Source of the DNA: Ophioceras dolichostomum
Lineage: Eukaryota; Ascomycota; Sordariomycetes; Magnaporthales; Ophioceraceae
NCBI GenBank assembly: GCA_003049485.1
Contig: PYST01000200.1
Location: forward strand, 1 to 62,504
Reading direction: 5' to 3'
DNA length: 62,504 nt
Numbering within the stretch: position 1 is the first letter of the stretch; each line of letters starts with the position of its first letter. Positions 33,862 to 44,100 of the stretch are shown piece by piece. Below the pieces are notes generated by a model that was not told the origin of the DNA, made no database searches, and worked only from the letters and a program-made list of their open reading frames with translations. Position numbers and translations under genes: made by a program.

Positions 33862-34291
33862 ATGACGGTTTAGATATGGGTGGGTTGGGGCGAACGAGCC
33901 GACACGGTTTCTGAGCGATTGTCCGTGTGTCCTCCCAAAAGCTTCCTCCTCCCAAAACGCATGTGGCGGGGAGTTTGGGACGGGATTTTGTGGGGGGCAC
34001 TTTGCTAAATACGGCTGACAGAACGGCTTGACTTCCCAGCAATGTGGAATGTTTAAACTGCTAACAGATGGACCCCTGATCGGCCTATGCACGTGAAATA
34101 CAGGTGAACCATTACTGGTGGCTGAAAAAAAATTGCCCCGCCGCCATTGACAGTAACACCCCGCCGAAAGTCGGAGGGGTCAGTCATCATTGCCCGATTT
34201 GGTTGATTAGAAAAAGTACTCCTGCCTCTCCCATGCTTTGCAAGGCCAAACGTCTGTCGCGCAAGGCTTTCCACAACCCAATTCTTTGACA
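33862..34291. promoter_or_regulatory. Shared divergent promoter of ARMH3-like gene and THR4
   Basis: 430 bp separate two divergent start codons. It contains an imperfect match to the CPC1/Gcn4 site (minus strand ATGACTGA, 34187-34180, against consensus ATGASTCAT), which would suit an amino-acid biosynthesis gene but is too weak to rely on. Confidence 0.45.
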
Positions 34292-36900
34292 ATGCAGAAC
34301 GGCAACATGGAAAAGACGCATACCCCTTCACAAACATACCTCTCGACGAGAGGCGGGGACTATGGCGTACGTCCGCCCCCTGCGCCTGCGCGCGATTCCT
34401 CTGGAGGCCGAGTACAGACGAGTCTAGGCCAATCATATGAGGGTTAAATGTACTGACCTCAGCCTTGCGTCCAGCTCTCCTTCGAAACGGTCGTGCTAAA
34501 GGGCCTCGCCGCCGATGGAGGCCTGTTTCTGCCAGAGGAGATCCCCCAGGCGACTGACTGGGTATGAAGTCCACAAACACTCTACTTTTCTCGTCTCTAA
34601 GAGTTTTCGTCGCAAATGACTCTAAGGCTCAGATCACTGACACAGCTCTGCCGACACCACCGCAACAGCAAAGCTGGAAAGACCTGCCATACACCGAGCT
34701 CGCCCTCCGCATCCTCAGCCTCTACATCTCCACGGACGAGATCCCCACCGCCGACCTCAAGGCCATCATCGAGCGAAGTTACTCCACCTTCCGCACCGAG
34801 GAGGTCGCGCCGTTGGTGAAGTTGCAGGACGACCTACACCTGCTGGAGCTCTTCCACGGCCCCAGCTACTCGTTCAAAGACTGTACGTCTGTCTCGGATT
34901 TGGACGTCGCCGGCGCTGGACTTGCGCAAGAGAGGCACTCCTGAGTGCTAGTACACTACTGCTCCAATACTGTTTAGCGGTGATATTCAGGGGCTGACAG
35001 TAGAACAGGCGCGCTGCAATTCCTGGGTAATCTCTTCGAGTACTTCCTGGTCAGGAGAAATCAGGGGAAAGAAGGCAAGGGTAGGTGGTCGAAGACAGGC
35101 ACCGCTCCTCTCCCTCCCCCAAGTAACCGCTACCACAGGAAGCTAACAGCTTGTAGAGAGACATCATCTCTGCGTTGTCGGTGCTACAAGTGGTGACGTG
35201 AGTTCTGCATCATCTTCTCCTCCCCCTTATACTCGTACCTCTTCCTCCCCTGTTCGAGTTTTGCTAATAAACTGCCTTCATATCACACAGACCGGCTCAG
35301 CGGCGATCTACGGCCTCAGGGGCAAGAAAGATGTCTCGGTATTCATCCTCCACCCGAAGGGCCGCGTCAGTCCGATCCAGGAAGCGCAGATGACGACCGT
35401 CTTAGACCAGAACGTCCATAATTTGGCCGTGACGGGGACGTTCGACGACTGTCAAGTAAGTGCAGCCCACATTGCTTCCTTTCCCAACGGCGTGAAAAGC
35501 CTCGCAGAGAACAGCACAGAACAGAGAGGAGTGAGTATTGCCTGATCTGACTTGCCATTGGCTATGATCACAGGATATCGTCAAAGCCCTCTTCGGCGAC
35601 GCGGACACGAACAAGACCCTGAAGCTCGGCGCCGTCAACTCCATCAACTGGTCCAGGATACTGGCCCAGATCGTCTACTACTTCCACTCGTACTTCGCGC
35701 TCGCCAGGTCGAACCCGTCGTTCAAGGTCGGGGACAAGGTCCGCTTCGTGACGCCCACAGGCAACTTCGGCAACATCCTGGCCGGCTACTTCGCACACAG
35801 GATGGGTCTCCCTGTTGACAAGTTTGTTGGTATGTCAGATCTGACCTGTTTCGAGCCCAACGGCGCGCAGCCTCTTTTTTGAAGACCTCTTCTTCCCCAG
35901 ACCGGAATACTGATGGTGAACTTTTCATTATCATAGTGGCTACAAACGAGTATGTATTTCACCAGAGCACTAGAGTTTCGACACAGACCGACTTCTTGTC
36001 CTCCTCCACAAAGCCTCGGGGAGGAGTTGAACTCCGGAACGCTTCAAGACTTGGGAGGACCGGCTAACATCTCTTTGCTGAACACAAGGAACGATATCCT
36101 CAACCGATTCTGGAAGACCGGCAGGTACGAGAAGAAGCCTGCTCAGAACGGCGAGGCCGCCAAGGACGGTGTTGAGTCCGATGGCGCCAAGGCGCAAGAG
36201 GACGGCTGCAAGGAGACCTTCAGCCCAGCAATGGACATCTTGGTCTCGAGCAACTTCGAGAGGCTTATGTGGTTCCTCGCCAAGGGTATGATCAGGTCTT
36301 CTTCCCCATCTCCCCATTTCCCTCCCTTGGCCGCTTGAACTGACTCTTTCTCCCTCTCCCTCTCCCTTTTTCTCTTCTCCAGAATTCGCAGCAACCGCCG
36401 GCCTAAACGACGAGTTCAACAAGAAGCAAGCCGGCCAAGAAGTCCTCGCGTGGTTCCAATCCCTCAAGTCCACTGGCGGGTTTGGGCCAGTGCACCCGGA
36501 GATCATGGACAACGGCCGTCTGACGTTCGAGAGCGAGCGCGTCAGCGACGCCCAGACCCTCGAGACCATCCGGCAGCTGTACGCTTCTACGTCCGGATAC
36601 GTGCTGGACCCCCACTCGGCCGTCGGAGTCGCCGCGGCGCTGAGGTCCATTGGCCGTTCTTCTCCGCCCCCGCAGCACGTCGCGCTCGCGACCGCCCACC
36701 CGGCCAAGTTCTCGGGCGCCGTCGAGCTGGCGCTGAAGGACGTGGAAGGGTTCGACTTCGCGGCCAAGGTCCTGCCGGAGGAGTTTGTCGGGTTGGCGCA
36801 GAAGGAGAAGCGCGTAACGGAGGTGGGCGCCGACTGGCGGGCTGTTGGCGAGATTGTGAAGAAGCAGGTTGAGGAGGACTTGAAGGCTGAGAGTGCCTGA
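34292..36900 (+). CDS. THR4: Threonine synthase
   Basis: Ten exons: 34292-34366, 34475-34561, 34669-34882, 35009-35080, 35157-35197, 35291-35455, 35574-35829, 35937-35949, 36089-36285 and 36383-36900. They encode 545 residues, and all phases agree. The enzyme converts O-phosphohomoserine to threonine with PLP, the last step of threonine synthesis in the cytosol. Recognisable elements include TYLSTRGGDYG at the N-terminus and LKGLAADGGLFLPEEIP. The PLP-lysine is in GPSYSFKDCALQFLGNLFEY. Next are VVGATSGDTGSAAIYGLRGK, FVTPTGNFGNILAGYFAHRM and ATNENDILNRFWKTG. The 13-nt eighth exon is required to join the last two blocks and would be missed by most gene finders. A Lys/Glu/Ala-rich insert (about residues 310-335, KKPAQNGEAAKDG) sits where fungal enzymes vary. 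Either ATG 34292 or ATG 34307 could serve as the start. Confidence 0.96.
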
Positions 36901-38756
36901 TTCACGTCTCTCCTTGCTGTCTCCTAGGATGGATGCGTGGGAGGTGTGGTTTCACTCGACCTAAATAGAGACTAAAAATAAAAGGGCGTGGTTTGGATTG
37001 CAAAAAAGGGGGAGGTTCGGAAAGATATCATCACTCAGTAAGTGTTGTGGTTTGTTTCTCGTAAACGATATTGAAGCTATCACAATGTGTACCACGGAAC
37101 ACGTATGAAGAACAAACAAGTCGTACGATAGATACTACGAACGTAAGAATTGAACAGTAAACTAGAGCTACTACGAAACTGAAATCAAAGCATCATAAAG
37201 GACGATAAGTAGTAGGTACTAATATGAACGTGAACCCTTCCAATGACGGAAGGAATTTCCTTCTTTCTTCCGGTACTTCGGAAGTCTGATGTTGTATGTA
37301 CATACAACCCGGGTCTGTCTCTAGGTAGGTACCAGGCGAAAGCCATCACGACAACCAAATAGCAAGAAAGCAACAAAGCAACGTCTAGGCCGCTGTCTCT
37401 GCCATGATGCCGTGCCGTGCCGTTACAGACCAGGACCACTCCGGTCGGTCGGTCGGTCGTCAGTCCCCTTTCTACCCGCCCGAAGACAAGGTTGAAAAAT
37501 ATCGCCAACAAAAGCAGTACACTCCTCCATCCATCCATCCACAAACGGGACAGACAAAAAAAAAGACTAGACGCCATGATGGGTCTCAAGCAAAAGGTAG
37601 CAAAAGCAATGCCAAGAGATAAAAGAGAAAGGATGAGGATACGGACTCTGGTCCAGTATGCTCATCAATAAAACTCCTTGCCTCCCTCCTGTGGAAAATG
37701 CACGCTGTGTCTCTGGCTCTCGTCAACCACTTCTTCTTCCTCCACGCCTTCCTCAGCGCCTAAAGGATCAATCTGAACTGCAGTTCCAAAAACACGCCGG
37801 CTCTTTGCGCCCCAGCTTGGATGGGTAAACCATCTCCGTCATGTCCGTCGTTTCTGTGGGCTGGATCGTCAATCTAGGGTGTTAGGGATGTAGTGGTAAT
37901 AATAATAGTGGTTGTAGTAGCCCATCAGGGTAGCAGAGGAGGGGGAAAAAAAGGATGACCAGAAAAACGCGCAACTTTTTTTTGTCTGTCCTGTTAAGAA
38001 AATCAAAGCAAACCCGGGCCACACCTAAGAAGTCCCTCAAAAGGAAGAAAGAGGAAGCAAATAGCAACTAAGATAAAATAAAAACAGACGCAATGCCACT
38101 CCTGATGCTAAAACCCGCCGTCGCTGAACCACCGTGCCTGGACGTACAAGGCAGAATACTACTACCGAAGTGGTAGTAGAAGAAGAAAAGAAAAGGACAA
38201 AAAGAAAGCCGCTCAAGGAAGAAAGAAGTAGGTATGTCGTGGTGGTTTTATCAAAACCCAACGCCAAGGAGGCAGCCGATTGGTCGTGAGGCGAATATCA
38301 GGGACGTAGTAAGGAGGAGGATAATAATAATATACGGCGAAGAAAGAAGTCTCGTATACGGAGAGAGTAGGTGCGGAGGTAGCTTAGGTAGGTAGGCATG
38401 GATTGAATAGTGCGGTAATCGGCCAACTGAGGGCGACGGGAAGGGCCAAACTGAACTGGCTGCCAATGTGTTGTATGGCAACGGTGGCAGGCAGGCGGGG
38501 TAGTAGGAGGTATATGGTGACGCTTGAAGATGGAGATAGGCGGTGAAAGAGGTAAGTGGCGCCACCAAACAAACGTGAAGCAAAAAGGTCAAGTCCCTTG
38601 CAATCCCTCCCTCCTCGACCTGGCTGTGTTTAGGCCAGAGCAGGACAGGGGATGAGGAGGAGGGGAGGGGAAAACCCGACGTCGCCGTTCGGAGACGAGC
38701 CGAGCCGAGCCGGCCGGCGGAGCGGAGCGAGCAACGCGAAGGCCCAACCAAGTCTT
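36901..38756. other. Convergent intergenic region, no gene seen
   Basis: Lies between the 3' ends of THR4 and the 792-residue protein gene. It contains CGGT repeats (37441-37459), CATC repeats (37526-37541), GTAGGTACC motifs (37213, 37321) and TAGGTAGG at 38384. At 1.86 kb it is long for a convergent gap. Confidence 0.45.
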
Positions 38757-41135
38757 TCAAATACCCCAACTGCCCCGCCGCTCCCTAACGCCCCAAGCCA
38801 ATGGGCTGATGCTATCCAGATCCGGATGCTGGCGCGCCCACTCGTGGATGTACAGCTTCAGGGCCTTCCATCTGGGACAGCGGTCCTCCTCGCGCGTCTC
38901 GTCGTCCTCGGTGAGCTTGATGTGGCCGTTCGCCTTCCCCTTCTTCGCCACACCACTACTCTTCTTCGATTTGTCTCCAGCGGTGGTGCCATTAACACCA
39001 CCACCACTAATACAAAGAGAGTCGAGCTTCTTGTCGATCACGCCGTCCATAACGGCGTCGTCGTCCCTCCGCAGGTCGGAGACCGGGATCCGCGAGATCT
39101 TCGACAGCTCGTCGTCGTACGACCACGCCATGGCCGGGTAGCCGAGGCTCAGGTAGTTGTACACCTGCGTGACGAACCGGTCGGTGAACTCGGCCTGCAC
39201 CTGCTCCTCGAGGTCCGCCGCGGCCTTCTCCTTGCGCAGGCGCTCCTCGAGGCCCACCAGCATGTGGATCCCCCCCTTAGCCTCCGAGGCGGCGACGCGC
39301 TTCGCGCCTAGACCGTGATGACCATGACCACCACCGACGCCGACGCTGACGCTAGCAGCTATGGCGGAGGAGGTGTTTGACAGGGGTAGGCCGCCGTGGA
39401 GCGGATGTAGGAGGGTCGGCGCGCCGGCGGAGCGGAAGCCGGTGTGGTGCTGCGGCAGTTCGGGGACGGCGAGGTGGTGCGGGTGCGGCAGGGGCCGGGG
39501 CGTGTGCAGAGGCGTCGGCTCCTCGGACAGGCCGCCGCTGCCGCCGCTGGCGACGCTGCCGCGGCCGCTGCTGGTCGCGGGGCTGCCAGACTGGCCGAGA
39601 AAGGCGTCGGAGAAGGGGTCCGTGTGCGCCGAGCTGGGTATCATGGGCGTGGAGATTAGCAGCGGGCGGGCAGAGGGCGCGAGCGACTCGGCGGCTGCGC
39701 CGGTGGTGTCTACGGCCGTGTAGCAGTAGCCGCGCCACAGGCCCTTCTGCTCGGTCGGGTCGCGGTTCGCGTCCTCGGCGCCGTCCTTCCACAGGTGGTC
39801 CGGCTCGAGCTTGGTCTGCTTAGGGGAGGGGCACCGGCGGAACACGAGGTCGGATCCCAGCATGGGCGGGCTGTTGTTATTCTTGCGCCGCTCCGCCGAG
39901 ATGTTGCGACGCATGGCCAGGGCGCCCAGGCCGGGGGTGGCGAAGGGACTGTTAGCCCCTCCGAAACCACCCAGACCCCCCCGGCCGCCACCGCCGTGTC
40001 GTTGGAAGCCCGTCTCGGCGGGGATGTACGGCATCACGCCTGCTTTACCGGCGGGAGCGGACGGTATGAACGGCATAAACGTCTCGCCGATGGGCTCGAC
40101 GGGCGGGGCGGACGGTATCAACGGCATAGTGCTCTCGCCGATCGGGGCGAGGAGGTTGCTCGGCCCGCTGATGAGCGGCATGAGGCTCTCGCCGATCGGG
40201 CCGGGCGTGTAGGGGGAGGGGCTCGGGGTCGTCTGGCGGATCGACGTCAGGGCCATGCCGTCGTTGGCGGGCATCTCGAGCTCGAGGTCGTCCAGGTCCT
40301 GCGTGTCCATCCGGCTCCTGGCCCGGCGCTCCGCAGCGTCCTGCGCCTCCTTGACGTGCCAACTGATGTCCTCCTCGGATGATTCCCGCCGCGAGCGCCG
40401 GCCGGCGGCGGCGGCAGCAGTCCGCACCTGTGGCCGGCCCCTCTTAAACTGCTGGTCGTGGTGGGTGCTTGGTTGGCGGCGCTCAACATGAAGCTTGTTT
40501 CCTCCCGCGTCGGCACTGCTGCTGCTGCTGCTGCTGCTGTCGTCACTCATCATCATGGCGTCGAGATCGTCGTCCTCGGAGCCCTCGCGCACGACGAAGT
40601 GCTCGGCGCCACCTATGCGGATGCCACTGTTGGGGAAGGCGGACATGGCCACCTCCTGCAGCCGCTTCTCGATCTCCCTCTTGGCCAGGTTGTAGACATG
40701 GTCGGCCGTCTCCTCGTCGCAGGACTCGCGCCTAGCGAGCCCCGTGATCTTGTGGTGCCTCTTCCGCGTCCGCTGGACCGAGTAGATGTGGTTCGTGTAG
40801 GGCGTGATGTCCGTCTTGTCCACCGGCCGGGTGGCGGGGCCTACGTCCCCGGCCCGCCGTGATCTCCGCGAAGAGTCGATGAGCTGGGGGGCGAACCGCC
40901 TCTTCTCCCTCTCCTTCTTCTCCTCCATCTCCTTCCAGGCGGCATACTGCTGGGCGTCGAACGACAGCAAGCTCCGGGCCGGGGACGTCGATCGAGGTGA
41001 GGGCTCGGGCGTGGGCTCGCCGGCCGGGCCTGGGGCGGCTTGGTTCGGGCCTACTGGCTTGCGGTACTGCTCGAACGTCGTCTCTATGGGTATGGGGGCA
41101 AACCTCCGCTTGCCCTCCACGGGCTTCGCCGCCAT
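38757..41135 (-). CDS. Conserved-looking fungal protein of unknown function with PIGE-type repeats
   Basis: Intron-free ORF of 792 residues from the ATG at 41135. The N-terminus begins MAAKPVEGKRRFAPIPIETT, and a second RRFAPQLI copy appears near residue 80, suggesting a short linear motif. Residues about 110-185 look ordered and basic-acidic (ITPYTNHIYSVQRTRKRHHK, then ETADHVYNLAKREIEKRLQE). Residues about 311-370 contain three to four copies of PIGESxMPLI. Ser runs and Gly/Pro-rich stretches fill the middle. The C-terminus (about 620-792) looks folded: FTDRFVTQVYNYLSLGYPAM, ISRIPVSDLRRDD, then CPRWKALKLYIHEWARQHPD. No catalytic motif, signal peptide or membrane span is visible. I cannot name the family. 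The length and coding bias make it a firm gene. Confidence 0.85.
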   Translation of the reverse strand: MAAKPVEGKRRFAPIPIETTFEQYRKPVGPNQAAPGPAGEPTPEPSPRSTSPARSLLSFDAQQYAAWKEMEEKKEREKRRFAPQLIDSSRRSRRAGDVGPATRPVDKTDITPYTNHIYSVQRTRKRHHKITGLARRESCDEETADHVYNLAKREIEKRLQEVAMSAFPNSGIRIGGAEHFVVREGSEDDDLDAMMMSDDSSSSSSSSADAGGNKLHVERRQPSTHHDQQFKRGRPQVRTAAAAAGRRSRRESSEEDISWHVKEAQDAAERRARSRMDTQDLDDLELEMPANDGMALTSIRQTTPSPSPYTPGPIGESLMPLISGPSNLLAPIGESTMPLIPSAPPVEPIGETFMPFIPSAPAGKAGVMPYIPAETGFQRHGGGGRGGLGGFGGANSPFATPGLGALAMRRNISAERRKNNNSPPMLGSDLVFRRCPSPKQTKLEPDHLWKDGAEDANRDPTEQKGLWRGYCYTAVDTTGAAAESLAPSARPLLISTPMIPSSAHTDPFSDAFLGQSGSPATSSGRGSVASGGSGGLSEEPTPLHTPRPLPHPHHLAVPELPQHHTGFRSAGAPTLLHPLHGGLPLSNTSSAIAASVSVGVGGGHGHHGLGAKRVAASEAKGGIHMLVGLEERLRKEKAAADLEEQVQAEFTDRFVTQVYNYLSLGYPAMAWSYDDELSKISRIPVSDLRRDDDAVMDGVIDKKLDSLCISGGGVNGTTAGDKSKKSSGVAKKGKANGHIKLTEDDETREEDRCPRWKALKLYIHEWARQHPDLDSISPLAWGVRERRGSWGI

Positions 41136-44100
41136 CTTGAAAAATCCGTGTGCGTGTGACTCAGCAGTGGGGGGTGTGTTTGCTGCTGCTTTACTGTGGT
41201 CTTAAGGTGGAATTGGTAGTGTTTGGACGAGGTGGTGAGAAAGGAGAAAGTGACTCTCTAAACTACCAGAGCAAGTCAGTCCCCCAATTCGGTTGTTGGT
41301 TGGTTGGTCTCCCTGTGTGTGAGAAGAGCGGGCGAGATTTTTCGGTCGTGTGAGTGATGTGTGTGGTTGTTCGCCAGAACAGGTGGGCGGGTCTAAGAAG
41401 AGGTCGCCCAATGCCTTCGGTAACTGGATAGGTACCGTCCTCAAGGGAATGAATTGGTAGGTGTAATTGCGTAGCGTAGGAGGATCAGCTGGGCAGAACA
41501 AAGAACGTTGAAAGTGAGTGCTGGTGCCCCCCTTCGACTCGACTCGGCTTGACTCGACCAGACAAATAATAAAAGGTTTTCCTTTCTTCCCCAGGAGAAA
41601 TGGTGTGTCCCGCTGTACCACCCTCTCTCTCGGGTTTGGGTTTTGCGGGAAGCGAAGAGGCGAGAAGAGGAGTGAAAGGACCAGTAGGCGGCCCCCCTTG
41701 AGGCTGCTGCTGGCGGAGTCGTGGTGGTGGGGAGACAGGCTTTGACAGGGCACCTGGAGGGCGGGTCACAAGGTCGCCCCAAGGTCGGCCACGCCCACGC
41801 ACCAGCAGCGATTGAGCGGTTGACTTCCGTAATCTGTGCTTTAGTCCGTTCCGGGCCTGCAGCAAGCAGGTTGCAGGGCTGCTTGGGCGTTTCCTCCAGG
41901 GTCCTGCTTTTGGAGTGAAGTGTGGGTGGGATGGATGGATGGGAAGGTTGCATGCAAGTCATGTACTTGACCGTGCTGCAGCTCTGAGTTCCCAGACAGT
42001 GTCAACTTGTTCCAATCGCCGACCGCCTGTCCAGGACTGACCTAGAGGCAATTGGACAGGATGGGATCTCCTTCCATGTCTTTGTCAGCACCATCTCCTA
42101 TCGCTTTCTCGCTGTTTCTGTCGCTACGCTCCACCACTAGTGTCCTTTCGCACCTCGTTCCCAGTGCCGTTTCCGTCTTCAGTCGTCAATTTTTTCAGTG
42201 GGCATGACTCGCCCCGGCGACGGAAACGCCGGCCAGGCCACAAGTACACCACCCAGTGTTTGTCTCTGTCCACACTTTGCATATACAAGCAGCTCCTTGG
42301 TGTCGATCTCACCAGCCCTCCCTCCCTTCCTTCTTGAGCCTTTGCCGAAGCTCTGATTTGCTGGGTGACCCGCGCTGGCTGCTGAAGTCCTCCTCTTAGG
42401 TCCGGAACTTTTGCAGATTGACATCATCATCCCACCAAGAAACCACATCCCGCCAGGCGAAGTGTCGTGTGCTACTGCTATTACAACGTACCCCCCGTGG
42501 CAGTGACCAATGCCTGAAGAAAGAGGAAAGATCAGAAGTCGCCATTTCCTCATGACGCTTTCACAGCTCAGCCTTTATGCTCGAAGCACCAGACTTGTCA
42601 GAGGGCTCGCCCGACGCAATTGAGAGACGCGGGAGACGCAATGTGTCATACCGTCATTACGAGGGTATTCCGTAGTTTCTCGTCAGTTCAGCGCCGGTAG
42701 GCTCAGCCCAGCACGAAAAGGTGACGAGAGTGACCCAATGTGACCAAACGGGTCGGCAATCTTTCGCCATCGACGGGAGCTGAGCCTCGGAGCAGGAGCC
42801 CATGCCATTACTTTCCCTATTGCATTTCAACTTATTTGCACCTGGAGATTTATTGAACGCCCCGCATGTGCCAGTAATTTATTTTCCCACCGCCTAGGCG
42901 CCGTCTCGCAGGAAAGCAATCCGAGGAAAACGAAAAGAATTAGAGGCTCTGTTCATTCCTCCCAGCAAGAGTCCAGTAGCTAAACATCCTAGGCGGCTCT
43001 TCGTAGACACGTGTGACAAGCTGTTGGATCAGAGCGATGGATTCGGGAACCAAACTGCGGGCCCCGAGATCCTCGGAGCGGTGGCGGCGTGGTTTGCACG
43101 CTCACTCCCAACGGCCAAAGTGTCATACCATCTTGCTAGAATGGCGTCAGACTTTCTGGCAGTCCTTTCTGACAGCGAACCGGGGGCAGCCCCGAATCTC
43201 GACCACTGCCTACTACAGCCTTGACAGTCTGTGGCCGAAGAGCCTCCAGGTTGGGGGTCACCTCCGGTTGTCAGGCGTTCCCCGTCGCAGGTTATTGTTC
43301 CCTTTCGCAAAGAAAAAGCATCGCCAGGTTCGGACTTCCGGTGAGGGTGTCCCAGCCTGCCTGATCTACGTTGAAAGGTCTACCTGCCTTCCCCCGTCTC
43401 TCCTGCATTCTTGTCATGTCGCCGCCATGTTCGTACGTTCGACCGTCTCGGCTCTTCCTTCCATGATCAGACAAGAAGTTTCATCCCCTGCTTTCGGAGA
43501 GCTCCCACGGGCCACGGCGGCGCATACGAACGCAGGGGGTGGTGGTGGACCGTGGATGAGTGAGGAACAGGAAGAGGGGACGCCAGACCATCCGCCGAAC
43601 TCGGACAAGGATGACGGCCACCGCTATCAGCAAACAGCTCCAAACAAATGGTAGGCGGACTTGGCACCTGCAGCTAGGCCGTCGCCATCTCTTTCCATAT
43701 CTCTCGTCCTGGTTCACTAACTTCCATTTTTGCCTTCGATCCTGCAAGAGCTCGTAGATAGGAGAGGGGCCCCGCATGCACATTCACGATTTGACTAAAA
43801 GAAACCACATAAGGAGGAGCAAGAAAATGGGGGACCGCTACTTAGGATTCAAGCTGCATAATCCGGGTAGGTCGTGATTCTGTTCAAGCCAGCCAGTTCG
43901 AGCTTGGATGTGGGAAGAAGAGTTCATACCCACGCGGGGGCAGCCGTCATGGGGCAAGTAAAAAATGTTGTTCTGGGGGCTTCGTGTGAGCTACTGACCC
44001 CCCGCCGCTGGCGCTTCTCCCGATGCAACAGTGGGTGTCCGTCCCCCCACAGTCCCCCGCCCACTCAGTCCCGCATTGACAGGGCCAGCAGCGTCTTGTG

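Noticed and set aside
34180..34187. CPC1/Gcn4 site upstream of THR4
   Set aside because: Only a partial match to the consensus; kept as a remark, not as a feature.
43013..43654. 213-residue plus-strand open frame in the 10-kb gap
   Set aside because: Begins at GTG, shows abrupt composition changes along its length and no recognisable domain; likely chance.
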